Assembly: GCA_029624765.1 (NCBI GenBank)
Contig: JARSSO010000033.1
Coordinates: forward strand, 1-52,587
From: Candidatus Contendibacter sp.
Lineage (GTDB): Bacteria; Pseudomonadota; Gammaproteobacteria; Competibacterales; Competibacteraceae
Direction: 5' to 3'
DNA length: 52,587 nucleotides
Made by a program: the position numbers and the translations under genes. Positions 50,237 through 52,587 of this stretch are shown here, in pieces. The notes under the pieces are model-generated. The model saw only the letters and a program-made list of their open reading frames with translations, was not told the DNA's origin and did not search any database. How positions within the stretch are numbered: position 1 is the stretch's first letter; the number at the start of each line of letters is the position of its first letter.

Positions 50237-50808
50237 GACTACGCCCCGCAACGGGCGGCGAACACGGCCGCCAGGGCGCGGGAAGCGCGGCCACGACCCA
50301 CCGCCACCGGCGGCGGGGCGACCGGCACCGAAACCGCCCAAGAGGGCGCAACGCCAGCGCCAGCGGCGACGAGAGCCGGGCGAACGCGGCAACCACCACA
50401 AGCGGGCGGCAAGCGCCGCGCCCACGACCGCGCGAACGCGGCGGCCGCAACGGACGAGGAAAACCGCACCACCGCGACCGCGCCGGACAGCGCCACCGCC
50501 GACGGGCGGAACGAGACGCCCAGGGCGAAACCCGCCCAAGGCGCCAGACCGCAACGCGCGGACAAGACCACGCGCGACGCAGGGGGACAGAACAAACCAG
50601 CAAAAGCGCAAGAAGCAGCCACGAGACACCCCCACAAAAAAGCCAGCGAACCAGAGGACCCGCCACCACCCGCCGCAGGAGCGGCGGAAGCGCCCGCCGG
50701 GAGCGGGCGACAGGGACGGGAGGGAACCCAAAACCACCACCCCCCCAGCGCAGGGCCGGAGGGGGCAAACGCGCGAACGCCCGAAGCGAAGACGGGCGCA
50801 AGGGCGCG
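49710..50808. other. T-free (plus) / A-free (minus) tract
   Basis: In these 1,099 bases the plus strand has T only at 50,073 and 50,240. Stretches of 363, 166 and 568 bases have no T at all. A, C and G are all common on that strand, so it is not a simple repeat. T returns at 50,809 and stays scarce to about 51,000. Confidence 0.97.
50239..50622 (-). CDS. Adenine-free upstream reading frame
   Basis: A frame ending in TAG at 50239, where the A is the only adenine on this strand between 50,074 and 50,808. I set a provisional GTG start at 50622 (127 residues); TTG at 50637 or an earlier start is possible since the frame is open to 50967. Third positions are strongly G/C in this frame. It encodes only A-free codons: 'FRPSAVALSGAVAVVRFSSS' and 'WAVSVPVAPPPVAVGRGRAS' are examples. 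No family is recognised, and the exact start is not determinable from sequence alone. Confidence 0.45.
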   Translation of the reverse strand: MAASCAFAGLFCPPASRVVLSARCGLAPWAGFALGVSFRPSAVALSGAVAVVRFSSSVAAAAFARSWARRLPPACGGCRVRPALVAAGAGVAPSWAVSVPVAPPPVAVGRGRASRALAAVFAARCGA

Positions 50809-51159
50809 TAGCGGGGAGCGAAGCGACCGAACCCTTGTGGCCGGCGTAAGCGAAGGGCAGAAAGCGCGAGAAGCCCCCCGGCCAGCGCGGGGAGCGAAGC
50901 GAAGCGAAGCACAAGGCCAGGGATGGCAAGGCAGGGATGCCGCGAAGGCGCGAAGCGCGGGGGGCACGGGGGCGGAAAGCCCCCGGAAAGCGGGGATTGA
51001 CCGGAGTTCCCGCCGGTTCGGCGATGCCGACCAGCGAGCGAAAGCGAGCGCGGGTTACGGGAGGCTCAGCGAGTAGCTTGCGCGCCGGGAGCGCGCCGCC
51101 ACGCAGGGATGCGGGAACGATCCCGTGGTTGGGGAGGGTAGACTGGCGGACCGCGATTG
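50809..51159. other. GC-rich, hairpin-rich spacer upstream of the adenine-free genes
   Basis: About 350 nt of very GC-rich DNA with repeated GCGAAGC units (50,893-50,911) and several potential stems, such as GCGAGCGAAAGCGAGCGC at 51,034-51,051 and CCCCC/GGGGG pairs near 50,960-50,990. No supported gene. It may be a structured leader RNA or untranslated region between the DUF4417 gene and the adenine-free genes. Confidence 0.45.
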
Positions 51160-51846
51160 CTATCTCGTCTGCTTATGAGTCCTCCGCGTGTGGATCTTGC
51201 GCAGCCGTTGCCAGTCGGGGGGGAATTCCTGGACTGCATCGGTATGGAGTTCTACCGGTAAGCGCCCGTAGACCAGAATCCGGGCGGGCGCAAGGGCGTT
51301 TTGCAGGGTGCGATAGCCGGCTTCAAAGTGTACTCGGGTGATCGGGTTACGTAGATCAGGTACGGCTAGCGCCACGATCTGGCCGGTGGGGATGCCGGCG
51401 AAACACCAATCGAAGCTGTCGGGGGTAGACCAATTCGCAGTGGGGATCACCCTCAAGCCGTGCTCCTGCCAATAGCGGCCCAGCCACTGCCGGCGGTAAT
51501 GGTTCCATTGCTGGACGATGGGCGGCCAGTCGGCGTAGAGCGAGAAATCCGGCGTCAGCACGGCCCAGAAACGGCGAACCTTGGATAGTCCCTGATCGGG
51601 CTTTGTCCACACGCTTTCAAACCGGTAATCGTCTAGGAAAAAGTGGGCGATAGCCTGGGCTTGCCGTTCCCCAGCGTCATCCCGCTCCCGATAGGACATG
51701 AGTGGTTTGAGGGTAGTCAGGTCAAACCGTTGCGGGAGCAGGTCGGGAAATCCCCAGTGGTTGCCGCTGGGATAGCAGCGGCGGCGAATATGGAGTACAT
51801 CATAGTGGCCTGGGGCGCGTTGCCAGTTGTGGCTACTGCGGGTCAT
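51160..51846 (-). CDS. DUF4417 protein
   Basis: A 228-residue protein matching the DUF4417 family found in mobile elements: 'NHWGFPDLLPQRFDL', 'LKPLMSYRERD', 'AIAHFFLDDYRFESVW', 'FWAVLTPDFSLYADWP', 'QQWNHYRRQWLGRYWQ', 'SFDWCFAGIP'. The function is unknown. Its ATG overlaps the preceding stop (TAATG), so it is coupled to the zincin-like gene, and it lies directly upstream of the adenine-free pair on the same strand. Confidence 0.8.
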   Translation of the reverse strand: MTRSSHNWQRAPGHYDVLHIRRRCYPSGNHWGFPDLLPQRFDLTTLKPLMSYRERDDAGERQAQAIAHFFLDDYRFESVWTKPDQGLSKVRRFWAVLTPDFSLYADWPPIVQQWNHYRRQWLGRYWQEHGLRVIPTANWSTPDSFDWCFAGIPTGQIVALAVPDLRNPITRVHFEAGYRTLQNALAPARILVYGRLPVELHTDAVQEFPPDWQRLRKIHTRRTHKQTR

Positions 51847-52587
51847 TAGTAACCATAATACTGTGGATCATTCATTAGGTGATGAATGATTGCATAGCGG
51901 AGTGGGGCGATTTGGAGCAGCTTTTTTGGATTGATGGCATACATCATGACTGCTTCGGCAAAATCTTCTTTGTCGTTGGTCCTGGCGTAGTTGCTCACGG
52001 GTGGTTCTTTGCTTTCGTGAATGGCCTCCCAGTAGTGGCTTCCTACCGGTGGGTTGCCGTCGTCGTCATCCCAGCGCCTGAGCGCGAAATTATGAGCAGC
52101 TTCATGTGCCAGTGTTCCGATAGAGATGGGTTCTCCTCGGTAAAAGATAATGTTGTTGTCCCCGGTGCCCGCCGTTGCTGCGATGTTGCCCGCGTCCTGG
52201 TTGCTCATCACGATACGAGTAATGCTGTTTTTAAGGGCGCTGGGGAAAGTGTTATAGCCTATCGCTAGTTCCATTAGGGTCAAGGCGGCGTTCTCCTCGT
52301 TATCGGGTGTGTAGAGCAGTTCGACGCCGTTGGTGGTGAGGATGCTTTGGAAGATTTCGGGCGCGGTCATCCTGTCATCTTGCAGGGTGATCGTATTGAC
52401 TGCCCGGTGCGCTTCCAGCCATTGCCGCGTTCTACTTAGGGCTTCTACTTCGTCCGTTTCAAGGTGTTCGCTGAGATAGTTTTTCAGTTCGTTCCATGTC
52501 CAGCCTTTTGGATCGATTGGAGGGTTGTCGCCGTTGTCGCCGTTGTCGCCGTTGTCGCCGTTGTCGCCGTTGTCGCCGTTGTCGCCG
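51846..52587 (-). CDS. Zincin-like metallopeptidase, N-terminus beyond the window
   Basis: The frame enters from the right edge and ends at 51846. It begins with Gly-Asp-Asn tripeptides, then 'WTWNELKNYLSEH', and has 'GTLAHEAAHNF' (HExxH zinc site) followed about 45 residues later by 'KEDFAEAVMMYAINPKKLL', with a possible third Glu ligand. The order HExxH then 'DFAEAVMMY' resembles the anthrax lethal-factor/Pro-Pro endopeptidase group of zincins, which is an inference. The polar repeat tract before the catalytic part may be a linker or surface stalk. The true start is not visible. Confidence 0.75.
   Translation of the reverse strand, partial: GDNGDNGDNGDNGDNGDNGDNPPIDPKGWTWNELKNYLSEHLETDEVEALSRTRQWLEAHRAVNTITLQDDRMTAPEIFQSILTTNGVELLYTPDNEENAALTLMELAIGYNTFPSALKNSITRIVMSNQDAGNIAATAGTGDNNIIFYRGEPISIGTLAHEAAHNFALRRWDDDDGNPPVGSHYWEAIHESKEPPVSNYARTNDKEDFAEAVMMYAINPKKLLQIAPLRYAIIHHLMNDPQYYGY
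52524..52587. repeat. 9-bp tandem repeat encoding Gly-Asp-Asn
   Basis: Seven copies of GTTGTCGCC (plus strand) run to the window edge without a mismatch. On the minus strand they encode Gly-Asp-Asn tripeptides in frame with the metallopeptidase. The perfect repeats suggest recent expansion and likely length variation. Confidence 0.9.

Noticed and set aside
49710..50808. Diversity-generating retroelement
   Set aside because: No reverse transcriptase or paired template/variable repeats are visible in the window. It is kept only as one possible cause of A loss.
49656..50849. Plus-strand 397-residue frame through the T-free tract
   Set aside because: With no T on that strand TAA, TAG and TGA cannot occur, so the frame is open by default. 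It encodes a featureless hydrophilic sequence, while the minus strand has a motif-bearing frame, well placed stops and a terminator.
50073..50912. Third minus-strand frame in the adenine-free tract
   Set aside because: Open only because stops need A. It ends at the Asp-codon adenine of the SLOG-like frame, and its sequence is Arg/Pro-rich without motifs.
52524..52587. CRISPR or satellite repeat at the edge
   Set aside because: The 9-bp units have no spacers and keep the reading frame of the metallopeptidase.

Overview
The window is high-GC chromosomal DNA from a gammaproteobacterium. The gene order dnaA-dnaN-recF-gyrB around a DnaA-box-rich intergenic region marks the chromosomal replication origin. 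The neighbouring groups pcnB-folK-panB-panC, rplU-rpmA-obgE-proB and an ispB-type polyprenyl synthase are also typical of the class. A pyruvate:ferredoxin oxidoreductase cluster beside an aerobic OxyR suggests a facultative lifestyle, perhaps something like the Competibacteraceae; that placement is inference only.

Bases 1-21,400 are mostly core metabolism. On the minus strand lie pcnB, folK, panB, panC and an AEC transporter. Then come tRNA-Glu(CTC), a DUF2970 protein, an NADP isocitrate dehydrogenase fused at its C-terminus to a CBS pair, a divergent oxyR, purE-purK, and hemE with a Nudix hydrolase and a CBS protein. These are followed by a Uma2-type nuclease-fold protein, tRNA-Arg(ACG), and a plus-strand cluster of a GltD-like flavo/iron-sulfur protein, NifJ and a dihydroorotate-dehydrogenase-like protein.

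Bases 21,580-33,300 are a defence island. A C5-cytosine methyltransferase and Vsr endonuclease run on the plus strand. They converge on a tight five-gene minus-strand operon: an ankyrin-repeat RpoD-like sigma factor, a MORC/MutL-type GHKL ATPase, a Z1-domain superfamily II ATPase, a PD-(D/E)XK protein (DUF4420 type) and an AIPR-family protein. The methylase, Vsr, MORC ATPase, Z1, DUF4420 and AIPR grouping matches a known restriction-like cluster. The full-length primary-type sigma factor carrying ankyrin repeats as first gene is the unusual part.

Bases 33,646-45,468 are the origin region (gyrB, recF, dnaN, oriC with twelve perfect 9-mer DnaA boxes, dnaA), tRNA-Arg(CCT), an NRDE/TANGO2-like protein, proB, obgE, rpmA, rplU and ispB. 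From tRNA-Pro(CGG) at 45,482 to the right edge is an integrative element: tyrosine integrase overlapping the tRNA 3' end, excisionase, HNH nuclease, a RecE-like nuclease, small unknown proteins, a DUF4417 protein and a zincin-like protein cut by the window edge. Its lower operon is read from a sigma-70 promoter with a perfect inverted repeat inside the spacer.

The most striking signal lies inside this element. From 49,710 to 50,808 the plus strand contains only two T residues in about 1,100 bases, so the minus strand is essentially adenine-free. Two overlapping-style minus-strand reading frames run through it. Every adenine present on the minus strand from 49,709 to 50,808 is accounted for: the TGA stop of the second gene, one Asp codon in a conserved SLOG-like motif of that gene, and the TAG stop of the first gene. 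A rho-independent terminator follows the second stop. This looks like a pair of adenine-free genes under strong pressure to exclude A from the mRNA, and I know of no described mechanism for it.
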